DNA of 64,000 nt from JAFGDI01 sp963667715 (GTDB lineage Bacteria > Planctomycetota > Phycisphaerae > Sedimentisphaerales > SM23-30). Every line of letters starts with the position of its first letter. Position 1 is the first letter of the stretch. The position numbers and the translations under genes are program-made. The stretch is from the NCBI GenBank assembly GCA_963667715.1, contig OY763926.1, positions 620,001-684,000 of the forward strand, written 5' to 3'. The notes under the pieces are model-generated. The model was not told where the DNA came from. It searched no databases and saw nothing but the letters and a program-made list of their open reading frames with translations. Shown piece after piece: positions 44,359 to 53,298 of the stretch.

Positions 44359-45168
44359 ATGAATGAATTGTTTGATATTAAAGATCGTGTTATTGTTATT
44401 ACTGGTGCCGCCGGCGTTCTCGCTGGTATGACTACAAAGTACCTGCTCGACCAGGGTGCCCAGGTTGTCCTGCTCGACCTTTTCCAGGATAAGCTCGACG
44501 CCGTTATCGCCGAGCTCGGCTCTGACCGTGCCTGCGGCTATGCCTGTAGTGTTCTCGACCAGGCGGCCCTCGACGATGTATACGAAAAGATCATGGCCCG
44601 CTTCGGGCGTGTCGATGTACTCATTAACGGTGCCGGCGGTAATATGCCTGGCGCTACTATCGGCCCGGACCAGTCACTCTTCGACCTCGATCTCGAAGAT
44701 TACAGCAAGGTTCTCGACCTCAACCTCAAAGGCTCGCTCATGCCGACCTTCACTTTCGCTCGTGCCTTCGTTGAGCAGGGCAAAGGCTGTGTTGTTAACT
44801 TCTCGTCCATGAGCTCCACTCAGGCCATGACCCGCGTGCTCGGCTACTCAAACGCCAAGGCCGCTATCGATAATTTCACCCGCTGGATAGCTACCGAGCT
44901 CGCCATACGTCACGGTGCCGGCATCCGCGTCAACGCCGTTGCTCCCGGCTTCTTCATCGGTAACCAGAACCGTGCTCTACTTCTCAACGAAGACGGCAGC
45001 TTCACCAAACGCGGCCAGCAGGTTATCAACAAGACACCATTCGGCCGCTTCGGCGACGCCAGCGAAGTGCCAGGCACCATTCACTATCTGATCTCAGACG
45101 CCGCCAGCTTCGTAACCGGAACCGTAGTCCCAATCGACGGCGGCTTCAGCGCCTACACCGGCGTATAA
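44359..45168 (+). CDS. SDR oxidoreductase, probable D-mannonate oxidoreductase (fructuronate reductase)
   Basis: 269 residues. Classical SDR: TGAAGVLAGMTTKYLLDQGA at the nucleotide site, INGAGGN (NAG-like), Ser in NFSSMSS, catalytic GYSNAKAAIDNF (Tyr-x3-Lys), and VAPGFFIGNQNRALL. It lies between uxaC and uxuA, precisely where fructuronate must be reduced to mannonate, and no UxuB of the mannitol dehydrogenase type is nearby. SDR-type mannonate oxidoreductases are known in several bacteria, so this is the likely role. Confidence 0.8.
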   Translation: MNELFDIKDRVIVITGAAGVLAGMTTKYLLDQGAQVVLLDLFQDKLDAVIAELGSDRACGYACSVLDQAALDDVYEKIMARFGRVDVLINGAGGNMPGATIGPDQSLFDLDLEDYSKVLDLNLKGSLMPTFTFARAFVEQGKGCVVNFSSMSSTQAMTRVLGYSNAKAAIDNFTRWIATELAIRHGAGIRVNAVAPGFFIGNQNRALLLNEDGSFTKRGQQVINKTPFGRFGDASEVPGTIHYLISDAASFVTGTVVPIDGGFSAYTGV

Positions 45169-45230
45169 TAGCTATTTTATAATAATTACAATTGATACAA
45201 ATATAATAAGTTGCGAAGCCATAAAATCAG

Positions 45231-45286
45231 GTCCGCCCTGGCGGACACCTCAGCTTGTTTCTTATTTCTTGTTACTTGTTACTAAA
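45231..45286 (+). repeat. Hairpin plus TTATTTC/TTGTTAC module before uxuA
   Basis: GTCCGCCCTGGCGGAC hairpin, ACCTCAGC, then TTGTTTCTTATTTCTTGTTA and CTTGTTACT. Same plan as the other spacer modules. Confidence 0.65.
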
Positions 45287-45350
45287 CAATTTAGTTTATA
45301 GCTGACTTTGATAATAATATTGCCGCTATGAACGATAAAAGGAATGTAAT

Positions 45351-46571
45351 ATGTTTATGGAAGAAACCTTCCGCTGGTACGGCCCGTCCGATCCGGTATC
45401 GCTAAAAGCTATCAAACAGTGCGGCTGTGAAGGGGTTATCACCTCGCTGCACCATATCCCTTACGGCCAGCCTTGGCCGCTGGCAGATATCCGCCAGCGT
45501 CTAGCCGAGCTCGCCGAGTTCGATCTCCGCTGGGCTGCCGTCGAGTCTGTCCCGGTCTCTGAAGATATCAAGACCCGCACCGGCGACTATCTACAGCATA
45601 TCGAAAACTATAAGGAAACTATAAAGAACCTCGGTACAGAAGGTGTTGACGTTGTCATATACAACTTCATGCCCGTCCTCGACTGGGTGCGTACCGATCT
45701 CAAACATCGTCTCCCTGACGGCACAACCTGTCTATATTTCGATCCGGTCCATTTCGCCGCTTTCGAGATTTATCTGCTCAAACGCCCGGGCGCTGAAAGC
45801 GACTACACCCAGGACCAGCTCGCTCAGGCAAAAGTCTTCTTCGACTCTATGACCCCTGACCAGGCCAAAAAGTTTGAACGTGCCCTTATCGACGTATTCC
45901 CCGGCTGTAAGCTCGGGCTCGAGATCCAGGACGTTCGCGACATGCTCGCCAAGTACGATAATATCGATCGTGCCAAACTCCAGGAACATCTCAGACTATT
46001 CCTCGAAGAGGTTATCCCCGTCTGTCAGCAGTACAATGTGAAAATGGCTATCCACCCCGACGACCCGCCATACCAGATACTCGGCCTGCCCCGTATCGTC
46101 TGTAACGAACAGGACGTTAAGGAGCTGTTAACTATGGTTGACAAACGTGAGAACGGCCTGTGCTTCTGTACCGGCTCTTATAGTGCCAACCTCGATAACG
46201 ACCTCCCCGGCATGGCCGACCGCTACGGCGATCGTATCCACGTCGCCCATCTGCGCAGTACCCAGAAAAACGCCGACGGCAGCTTCTTCGAGGCCAACCA
46301 TCTCGAAGGTTCCGTTGATATGTACAATGTCGTCAAAGCTCTGCTAAACGAACAGAAAAGACGCAAGGACGCCGGACTCGCAGATTATCGCATGTTCTTC
46401 AGACCAGATCACGGCCACGACATGCTAGACGATCAGCAAAAGCCAGACGCACCAAACCCCGGCTATACCTGCATCGGCCGTATGCGCGGCCTCGCAGAGA
46501 TCCGCGGCCTAGAACTAGGCATAGCCCGCAGCATATGGGGCCCACAATCCAAACAAACCCTACTTAGGTAG
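45351..46571 (+). CDS. uxuA: Mannonate dehydratase UxuA
   Basis: 406 residues with AGGAA before the ATG. TIM-barrel dehydratase: EETFRWYGPSDPVSL at the N-terminus, VITSLHHIPYGQPWPLADI, YNFMPVLDWVRTDL, then metal-site regions MAIHPDDPPYQILGLPRIV, LCFCTGSYSANLDNDLPGM and FFRPDHGHDMLDDQQ. It converts D-mannonate to 2-keto-3-deoxygluconate, the substrate of KdgK at the head of this cluster. Mn2+-dependent in studied members. Confidence 0.96.
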   Translation: MFMEETFRWYGPSDPVSLKAIKQCGCEGVITSLHHIPYGQPWPLADIRQRLAELAEFDLRWAAVESVPVSEDIKTRTGDYLQHIENYKETIKNLGTEGVDVVIYNFMPVLDWVRTDLKHRLPDGTTCLYFDPVHFAAFEIYLLKRPGAESDYTQDQLAQAKVFFDSMTPDQAKKFERALIDVFPGCKLGLEIQDVRDMLAKYDNIDRAKLQEHLRLFLEEVIPVCQQYNVKMAIHPDDPPYQILGLPRIVCNEQDVKELLTMVDKRENGLCFCTGSYSANLDNDLPGMADRYGDRIHVAHLRSTQKNADGSFFEANHLEGSVDMYNVVKALLNEQKRRKDAGLADYRMFFRPDHGHDMLDDQQKPDAPNPGYTCIGRMRGLAEIRGLELGIARSIWGPQSKQTLLR

Positions 46572-46676
46572 CTCAAGCATCCTTGCTTGTGATTCTTGAA
46601 GTAACTTTGCCAACCAGCTAAAAGAATCTGGTATATAAATCACACAATATTCTGATATTTTCTTTTGGGCAACAGG
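46568..46676. repeat. MITE-like element, family E1, copy C (left end lost)
   Basis: Collinear with the copies at 1734 and 39948 from the CAAGCATCCTTGCTTG palindrome to the right end GGCAACAGG, but the left terminal repeat is replaced by the end of uxuA: the TAG stop of uxuA lies within the first bases of the module. Confidence 0.65.
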
Positions 46677-46756
46677 CCCGTACATCGGGACTTGTGATTC
46701 TTGAAGTTACATCGCAAAATGAAAATTGATTTGCGAAACATATATACACTTAAACC

Positions 46757-46795
46757 ATAAGCCCTGATGCCAACAACATCAGGGCTTTGTTTATA
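46757..46795 (+). terminator. Intrinsic terminator of the hexuronate cluster
   Basis: Perfect 11-bp stem AAGCCCTGATG (46759-46769) / CATCAGGGCTT (46777-46787) followed by TGTTTATATTCTT. No gene lies between here and 47074; the rest holds the ACAGGCGTAGCCTGT composite repeat (46872-46956) and an AATCTGTGTTAAT word repeat (47014-47092). Confidence 0.85.
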
Positions 46796-47074
46796 TTCTT
46801 ACCTCTGCAAAAATAATCTTTAAATACATAACACAAAGTAAATAGCCTGGAACCCAATTCTAAACCATCCCTATACAGGCGTAGCCTGTAATTAAAATCT
46901 AACAGTTTCGAGCGGCAGCGAGAATCCTGAGCTTATTTCTTGTTACTTGTTACTAAACAATTTAAGTTGCTATTAACTTTTGTGCCAGTGCATACACTAT
47001 GAACACTTATTAAATTTCTTCCTCTTAAATCTGTGTTAATTAATCAATCAGTCGCTCGCGGCAGCGAGCCCCTC

Positions 47075-49123
47075 TTAACTAATCTGTGGACAGATCCTCT
47101 TCACCACTATCATCGTAATATCATCCTTTACCGCCATATTCCCGCTAAACTCCTTTATCGACGCTAGTATCGCATCAGCTATCTCATTCGCCGACCTCTC
47201 AGCATTCGCCATAACAACCTCCCGCAGCCGATCCTTACCGTACAGCTCTCCATACTCGTTCGGCGCCTCCCATATCCCGTCCGTCCCGATCAGCATCACA
47301 TCGCCACCCATCAGCTTCTCCGGCCCGCAGGTCTTATACTTCGCCTCTTCTATCACCCCCAGCAGCATCCCACTACCCGCAAGTTCGCAAAAGCTCTTAT
47401 CACTCGCCCGGTACAATATCGCCGGATCATGTCCGCCCGACGCCCACACTATCTCGTCACTATCCGGCTCCAGCACGCAGCAGTACATCGTAATGAACCG
47501 CGACCCGTCAGTATCCGCCAGGAAGTGCCGGTTAAAGCTACCCAGCAGCTCGCCCAGATCGCCACAGCAATACGATGTTAACGACCTCATCAGCGACCTC
47601 GCCGACGCCATCAGCAAAGCAGCCGCTATCCCATGCCCGGTCACATCGCCCAACGCCAGCATTATCCGACCGCTATTATCCGGTGCCGCTATATAGTCAT
47701 AATAATCGCCGCCCGTCTCATCGCAATAGCAGCACAAGCCCGCCAGCTCATACCCGTTTATCTCCGGTATAGCAGCCGGCAGCAGATTCGACTGTATCGA
47801 TCTCGCCAGCTCCAGCGACTCCTGCATCTTCTGCCTCTGCTCCAGGTGCGGCCCGATCTGGTTAAACACCTCACCCAGCTTTTCCAGCTCATCTCCCGTC
47901 CGAATATCAACCTGCGTCAGAAACTCGCCGCGACTCAGCCTGTTACCCGCCTCACTCAGCTCCATCAACGGCTCAGTTATCCGCCTCGCATGTACCAACG
48001 CCGTTACTATCGCAAATATTACCGTAAATACAATTATCACTGAAAATCCGGTCAACTGCCTCACGTTATGGCTAAAGAACTCTTGTTCAACCGTAGCAGC
48101 CGCTGATACTATATTCTCATATGGTATTATCAATACCGTCGCCGTATGTTTCTCGCCGGCCGGCTGATACATACATATACTATCTATATCATTAAAGCTT
48201 GTACGCAGCATCCCGCCTCGACCGGCAAGTATATCATCTCGCAGCTTCTTTACTGTCTCCTCGTTCACATGAAACGCCTCACGTAGCGTCTGTGGCATAC
48301 TCTCCATCGCCGCCATCTCCGGCAGCTGGTTGCGTGTTATTATCCTCAACCCTCCGTCTTCTGCTCCCGCCTCTGGCGACGTTGTTACTATCGCCTGCGT
48401 ACAGTTCGCCGACCACTGCTCATTCACCTTCAACCCGTCAAACAGATCTATCATATCAGTTTCAAGTGCAACTACTCCTAGCACTTTACCGCTCTCATCT
48501 TTCACTGCATTAGCCATTGTAAACACTGGCCGCGTACCGGTAATATCCATAGTAGGGGGGCTACCGATTATCCCGCCTTCTTCTATCGCTACCTGATACC
48601 AGCGACAGCTTTGCGGCACGCCTACTTTCCCGCTCCCATCTTCCGGACCCGGATATATCCCATACGAACCATCAGCCAGCACAAATATATGATGATATAT
48701 ATTATTCTCCGGTAGCTCAAATCTTTTACACGACTTCTTTAGCTCTTCCAATATCCACCGGTCACGTTCCGCCTTCCCCTTATCTAATCCATCTGCTAAT
48801 ACAATATCGTTCCCTATCCCGTTTATATCCATTCCCCTAACCAATTCTTCCGGCACAACCTCGACCGCCAGCTCGTTCAGGTTAGAGCTTTGCGACAGTA
48901 CGATCTCTTCCAGTAGTTTACTCCTCAGCGATAGCCGCACCGCAAAATCTCCCAGCTGCTGCTGCATCACCATCGTAGCCTTCTGATCCATCAGATCACG
49001 AAAATTATCACTGATATTCTCCTGTGCCGTCTTGATCGACAACTCAAAAGTCAATATAACCCCCAACGTCGGCAACACCGAGATAGCCAGCAACAAATAA
49101 GATAACTTCTTCTTTATAGTCAT
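47075..49123 (-). CDS. Membrane-bound PP2C/SpoIIE phosphatase with Cache sensor and HAMP
   Basis: 682 residues from the ATG at 49123 (in-frame TTG at 49132 rejected). N-terminal helix (LSYLLLAISVLPTLGVILTF), dCache-like periplasmic domain with VPQSCRWYQVAIEEGGIIGS and GVVALETDMIDLF, second helix (TGFSVIIVFTVIFAIVTALV), HAMP, a short coiled coil, then the SpoIIE domain from about residue 430 (CDETGGDYYDYIA, LALGDVTGHGIAAALLM, VMLIGTDGIWEA) with metal-binding Asp residues. It should dephosphorylate an anti-sigma antagonist in a partner-switching pathway; no partner is nearby. Its last residues and stop lie inside an intergenic repeat. Confidence 0.93.
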   Translation of the reverse strand: MTIKKKLSYLLLAISVLPTLGVILTFELSIKTAQENISDNFRDLMDQKATMVMQQQLGDFAVRLSLRSKLLEEIVLSQSSNLNELAVEVVPEELVRGMDINGIGNDIVLADGLDKGKAERDRWILEELKKSCKRFELPENNIYHHIFVLADGSYGIYPGPEDGSGKVGVPQSCRWYQVAIEEGGIIGSPPTMDITGTRPVFTMANAVKDESGKVLGVVALETDMIDLFDGLKVNEQWSANCTQAIVTTSPEAGAEDGGLRIITRNQLPEMAAMESMPQTLREAFHVNEETVKKLRDDILAGRGGMLRTSFNDIDSICMYQPAGEKHTATVLIIPYENIVSAAATVEQEFFSHNVRQLTGFSVIIVFTVIFAIVTALVHARRITEPLMELSEAGNRLSRGEFLTQVDIRTGDELEKLGEVFNQIGPHLEQRQKMQESLELARSIQSNLLPAAIPEINGYELAGLCCYCDETGGDYYDYIAAPDNSGRIMLALGDVTGHGIAAALLMASARSLMRSLTSYCCGDLGELLGSFNRHFLADTDGSRFITMYCCVLEPDSDEIVWASGGHDPAILYRASDKSFCELAGSGMLLGVIEEAKYKTCGPEKLMGGDVMLIGTDGIWEAPNEYGELYGKDRLREVVMANAERSANEIADAILASIKEFSGNMAVKDDITMIVVKRICPQIS

Positions 49124-49209
49124 ATACCCCAATTACCTTCCTTTTAGGTAGCTCAAGTCCCGAAGCACATCGGGACTTGAAATTCTTGCTATAACTTCGC
49201 CATCCAACC

Positions 49210-49345
49210 CTTAGCGTTAAACATTCTTAATTCTTCTTCTTAATCTGCGTAAATTAATCAATAAGCAGTTCGCGGTAGCGAACCCATTAAATATAATCTG
49301 TGGATCAACCTAATTCCTAACTCCTAACTCCTAAATTCTATTCTA
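49210..49345. repeat. Word repeat and heptad array between two minus-strand genes
   Basis: AATCTGCGTAAATTAATCAA with hairpin GTTCGCGGTAGCGAAC and AATCTGTGGATCAA, then CTAATTCCTAACTCCTAACT heptads that run into the 3' end of the MtfA-like gene (stop at 49324). Confidence 0.65.
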
Positions 49346-50112
49346 TAATACCCCCTCAACTGCTCATACAGCTCCGGATACCGCTTCTGCATCTGCTCTG
49401 GCTTCTCAAAAAACGTCTCTGTCGCCACCGCAAAAAACTCAGCCGGGTTAGTTGCCCCATATTCATTCATTACCTTACCTTTACCTTCTCGGCACATCTG
49501 CTCAAATTCTTCATATTCTTCTGCCAGTATCTTCGTCCACGCCGAATATTTACCTTTCCCGTGCAATATCGGAGTGCCATCCGCATACCCATCTTCCTGA
49601 TCCAGCTGATGGGCAAACTCATGCATCACCACATTATGTCCATCATGCACATTCCGGCCGCCGCCCAGCGTATCGTCCCAGCTCAATATTACCGGACCAT
49701 ACTGCCACGATTCACCTTGTACTATCCCGCTGCTATCAGCCCCATGCACATAAGAGTGCGGATAGACTAGTATCGTCTCAAGCTTCGGGTACAGCTTCAA
49801 CGGCTGGTTCAGTATCAATATACACGCCTGAGCCGCGATCGTAACCTTTATCTCTTCTGTTATCTCCAGCCCGCCGCAGCCTTCAAATCGCTTCTCAGCC
49901 AGAAACGCCTTCACCAACCCTTCCAGCCGAACCTGCATCTCCTCCGGCAACAGCTCATAAAAACCTACATTCTTCCGTATATATCCAACCTGTTCACTAT
50001 TAAGCCGCTCACCAGCGAGCTTCACCCGCCGCTTCATCCTGACATCATACCGATACCAAAAAACAGCCAATACCAAAACCACACCAGCAACCGTCCACCA
50101 AAAATATATCAT
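49324..50112 (-). CDS. mtfA: MtfA-like zinc-dependent peptidase
   Basis: 262 residues from the ATG at 50112 with AGGTGG upstream; an in-frame TTG at 50130 is less likely. N-terminal membrane helix (IYFWWTVAGVVLVLAVFWYR), then the MtfA domain: GGLEITEEIKVTIAAQACIL, the HEXXH-type metal motif VVMHEFAHQLDQEDG, and YGATNPAEFFAVATETFFE with the third ligand. E. coli MtfA is a glutamate-zincin peptidase that interacts with the Mlc repressor; it lacks this anchor. The role here is unknown. Confidence 0.9.
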   Translation of the reverse strand: MIYFWWTVAGVVLVLAVFWYRYDVRMKRRVKLAGERLNSEQVGYIRKNVGFYELLPEEMQVRLEGLVKAFLAEKRFEGCGGLEITEEIKVTIAAQACILILNQPLKLYPKLETILVYPHSYVHGADSSGIVQGESWQYGPVILSWDDTLGGGRNVHDGHNVVMHEFAHQLDQEDGYADGTPILHGKGKYSAWTKILAEEYEEFEQMCREGKGKVMNEYGATNPAEFFAVATETFFEKPEQMQKRYPELYEQLRGYYRIEFRS

Positions 50113-50470
50113 TCCAGTCCACCTATCCAAATCATATCAATTCTCCATCCAACCCACTCTTCACATTAAACTCTTAACTATTCACCTATTCACTTATGCA
50201 CTTATGCACATTTGCACTTACACACTTCCCCAACCCAACTATACCACCTACTCCCACCATCTTCCAGCATTATTTATCTATTTGACCCCAACCGCCCACC
50301 AATATATAATCCTCTATGACAAAATAAGTAGGTCAACCATCCTGGTTGACACCCAAGTTCGACAAAGTCGAAAATATTATATAAAAATTAAATAGCATCG
50401 AGCGAAGCGAGAAACCACAGCTTATTTCTTATTTCTTACTAACTCCTAACTCCTAAATTCTGGCCAATCT
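50113..50470. other. Divergent spacer built largely of repeats
   Basis: No gene. It holds a (C)TTATGCACTTATGCACAT word array (50186-50230), a GTCAACCATCCTGGTTGAC hairpin with AGTTCGACAAAGTCGAAAAT (50328-50383), a TTATTTCTT module (50396-50440) and heptads (50438-50460) ending ten bases before the next ATG. Promoters for both neighbours must fit among them. Confidence 0.65.
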
Positions 50471-51754
50471 ATGAAACTACTATTCATCACCCCAGGCTCC
50501 GGCGACAACTTCTATTGTGAAAACTGCATGCGCGACCGTGCTTTGGTAGACGCTCTTGCCCACGCTGGTGCTGACGTAACTTTCATGCCCCTTTATCTGC
50601 CCGTCGACCTTTCCGCCAATTCCAGCTCGGTAGGGCGGGGGCCTCTTTTCTTCGGCGGCATAAACGTATGGCTCGAGCAGAAGATCCCGTTCTATAACCA
50701 TCTGCCCGCTTGTATCACCAAATTATTCAACTCCCGCTGGATGCTCGCCCAGGCCGCCAAACGCGCCGGAATGACCGACCCTTCAACTCTCGGCGATATG
50801 ACACTTTCCATGCTCCAGGGCCTACACGGCAAGCAAAAACGCGACCTAGACCAGCTTATCGACTGGCTCAAGCTCCCCGAACATCGCCCGGACATCGTCT
50901 GCATCTCAAATGCTCTACTCTCCGGCATAGCTCCCGCCATCAGTCAGCAGCTAAATATACCTGTCGTCTCATTCCTTCAGGATGAAGATGGATTCCTCGA
51001 CTCTCTCGGTAAATACGCCGAACCCAGCTGGCGACAGCTCCGTGACAACTGCTCGTCGATCGCCGGCTTTATCGCCGTCAGCCAATTCTACGCCGATTTC
51101 ATGACCGATCGACTCGCACTCGCTCCCGGCCGTATCACCGCCTGCTATAGCGGCGTAAATTTCGACGACTATACCTCTATCACCCCAAAGACCAAACCGC
51201 CGCTCACTATCGGCTACCTCTCACGTATTTGTCCCGCCAAAGGCTTCGACCGACTAGTTCAGTCTTACCTTCGGTTACGTAAACTGCCAGACTTCGCCGA
51301 CCTACGCCTTATCGTCAGCGGCGGCTCGATCGGCGACGATAAATTCATCGCCAAACAAAAGCAAATACTCGCCAACGCCGGCACACTATCTTCCGTAACC
51401 TTCACCGACGACTTCGTCGAGCTCGCCGACCGGCTCCAGTTCTTCGCCTCTATCGACCTGCTCTGCGTACCCGAACGCGATCTCGTCGCCCACGGCCGAT
51501 ACTTCATCGAAGCCTGCGCTGCTAACGTACCAGTTCTCGTCCCAGACTTAGGTGTTTTCCCCGAACTCACAGCCCGGGTCTGCCCCGATTTCACCTTCCA
51601 AGCCAACTCCGACCAAGACCTGGACAATAAGCTCACATACCTTCTAACCAAGTACCCCAAAAACAGCAACCTCGCCACCAAAGCCCGCCCACACTTCGAC
51701 ATAACCACCAACGCCCAACAAATCCATTCCCACCTAAAAACCCTTATTAGCTAG
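50471..51754 (+). CDS. Glycosyltransferase family 4
   Basis: 427 residues. The start MKLLFITPGSGDNFYCENCM and FFGGINVWLEQKIPFYNH give a GT-B N-terminal fold of the glycogen-synthase-like GT4 type with FGGINV acceptor loop. The C-terminal half has IGYLSRICPAKGFDRLVQSY and the donor-site EAC motif GRYFIEACAANVPVLVPDLG. It transfers a nucleotide-activated sugar. No polysaccharide cluster is next to it, so the product is unknown. No Shine-Dalgarno is visible; a repeat ends close to the ATG. Confidence 0.88.
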   Translation: MKLLFITPGSGDNFYCENCMRDRALVDALAHAGADVTFMPLYLPVDLSANSSSVGRGPLFFGGINVWLEQKIPFYNHLPACITKLFNSRWMLAQAAKRAGMTDPSTLGDMTLSMLQGLHGKQKRDLDQLIDWLKLPEHRPDIVCISNALLSGIAPAISQQLNIPVVSFLQDEDGFLDSLGKYAEPSWRQLRDNCSSIAGFIAVSQFYADFMTDRLALAPGRITACYSGVNFDDYTSITPKTKPPLTIGYLSRICPAKGFDRLVQSYLRLRKLPDFADLRLIVSGGSIGDDKFIAKQKQILANAGTLSSVTFTDDFVELADRLQFFASIDLLCVPERDLVAHGRYFIEACAANVPVLVPDLGVFPELTARVCPDFTFQANSDQDLDNKLTYLLTKYPKNSNLATKARPHFDITTNAQQIHSHLKTLIS

Positions 51755-52410
51755 TTCAAGTCCCGGACCACATCGGGACTTGTGATTCATAACATTTCAT
51801 CGCAAAATGTAAAATGAATTATAGAATGACCCCACACAATATACGGAAATCACCTTCAATCGCAACACCTGGTATCTCCTATACACTTCTGCACCTATGC
51901 ACATCTCCCTCTTCCCAAATCTCTGCGTCCTCTGTGTCCTCTGTGGTTAAAACTCTTAATACCATAAACCATATTTACTTCCATCTTCCTCTTTTATCCG
52001 TGTCCATCCGCATTCATCCGTGGTTCCAAAAAACTCTCCTCAATGCCCCCATCTCAAACCAACCCAAAAATCGCCAACCAACTCTTTGCGTCTTCGCGCC
52101 TTTGCGTTAAACTCTTAATCCTTCTTCTTAATCTGTGCTAATTAATCAATCAGCAGTTCGCCCCAGCGAACCCCTTTCAAATAATCCGTGGATAAAAAAC
52201 TCTTCATCCTTCATGATCTCCATGAACTTCATGGTAAATAACTCTTTAAACCACCTTCGCCCAAAGGGCGAAACCACTACCTTTTACCTTTTCACCTTTC
52301 ACTTTTTACTACTATCCACCTTCTTAAACTTGACATTTCCCCAAAACCACCCATATCATATAACATATCGTTATCATTACCGCTTACACCATTTTACACC
52401 GATTATCATC
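51755..52410. other. 656-bp spacer with a catalogue of word repeats
   Basis: No gene. Contains GTCCCGGACCACATCGGGAC (E1 core, 51765), CTCTGCGTCCTCTGTGTCCT (51921), ATCCGTGTCCATCCGCATTC (51996), TTTGCGTCTTCGCGCCTTTG (52086), AATCTGTGCTAATTAATCAA with ATCCGTGGATAAAA (52127-52200), ATGATCTCCATGAACTTCAT (52213), a TCGCCCAAAGGGCGA hairpin (52258) and CCTTTTACCTTTTCACCTTT (52278). Many of these words are known to recur in spacers of planctomycete and other genomes. Confidence 0.7.
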
Positions 52411-53277
52411 ATGAAAAACTACACCATAACAATCATCGCCGTCGTCTTATCTCTACTCTCTACCGCCTTTTCAGCCGCTCTTGTCCCTCAGCCCTCAAAT
52501 TCCCTATTCCTCGATAGCGGTGCCGCTGTAGAATCACCTTACGGCGGCGGCTCTGACTTCTATTCCGATTGGGACAGCTCATATCTCGACGGCGGCTCGT
52601 CTGTAACTATCACCAACGAATCTGAAGTACCTGTCGCCGAGTTCCATTCCGCCGCCAGCTCTCAGGTAAACTCCGAAGGCCCCGGCAATGTCTGTATCGA
52701 AGCCCATTCCGAAAGTGAGGCCATCATGTCAGTCGTCACCAAGGGCAGCAACGCATGGTCCGGCATAAGCTCTGTCGCACCTGGTTCCTCCACCGGCATA
52801 TTCTTCGACATCGTCCCTTCCGGCCCAGAAGAAAATATCGGTGATATCGTTACCCTACATTTTAACATTAACGCCGAAGTATGGGCCCAATACGCCGAAT
52901 ATTGCCGTATCGACGGCGGCTTCGCCGGCGACCAGCTGCTCATCACCCGCAACTGTGCCGATAAAGACTCACCACTGCCAGATGAGGTCATATGGTCCGC
53001 CAATCGCCTCGCCACTACCGATAATGAAGACAGCTACTATCAAGATTTCGAGCTAACCGCCGCTCTCGGCGACAATATCGGAGTACACTTTGGTATCGCC
53101 ACCAAGGCATACCTCACCCAATACGATGAATACAGCTACGCCTCCGCCAACCTTAACATTTCTATAGAACCAGGCGAAGTCAGACCATACTGCCGCGCCG
53201 ACATAAACTCCGACGGCAAAGTTGATCTGCTTGACCTCGCCGAACTAGCCCAATACTGGCTAACCGGCACAGAGTAG
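52411..53277 (+). CDS. Exported protein with dockerin-like C-terminal repeat
   Basis: 288 residues from the ATG at 52411; the frame is open further upstream only through repeat DNA. Signal peptide MKNYTITIIAVVLSLLSTAFSA. The body is beta-rich, Ser/Gly/Asp-rich and not recognised. The C-terminus CRADINSDGKVDLLDLAELA + QYWL is one EF-hand-like dockerin half, with Asp/Asn/Asp calcium ligands, of the type found in hundreds of Phycisphaerae exported proteins. It probably mediates sorting or attachment. A GAGACGCAA/TTGCGTCTC hairpin begins at its stop codon. Confidence 0.82.
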   Translation: MKNYTITIIAVVLSLLSTAFSAALVPQPSNSLFLDSGAAVESPYGGGSDFYSDWDSSYLDGGSSVTITNESEVPVAEFHSAASSQVNSEGPGNVCIEAHSESEAIMSVVTKGSNAWSGISSVAPGSSTGIFFDIVPSGPEENIGDIVTLHFNINAEVWAQYAEYCRIDGGFAGDQLLITRNCADKDSPLPDEVIWSANRLATTDNEDSYYQDFELTAALGDNIGVHFGIATKAYLTQYDEYSYASANLNISIEPGEVRPYCRADINSDGKVDLLDLAELAQYWLTGTE

Positions 53278-53298
53278 AGACGCAAAATATTGCGTCTC
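53277..53298 (+). terminator. Hairpin at the stop codon of the dockerin-tailed gene
   Basis: Perfect 9-bp stem GAGACGCAA / TTGCGTCTC with AATA loop, followed by CCCATCTCCCTCTT, so the T-run is poor. The rest of the gap to 53556 holds a TTTGCG and AATCTGTGCC...ATCCGTGGATAAAA composite repeat (53351-53487) and AT-rich promoter-like sequence for the tRNA. Confidence 0.5.

Noticed and set aside
52135..52410. 92-residue N-terminal extension of the dockerin-tailed protein
   Set aside because: It would be translated from dispersed repeats, and a clear signal peptide starts at 52411.
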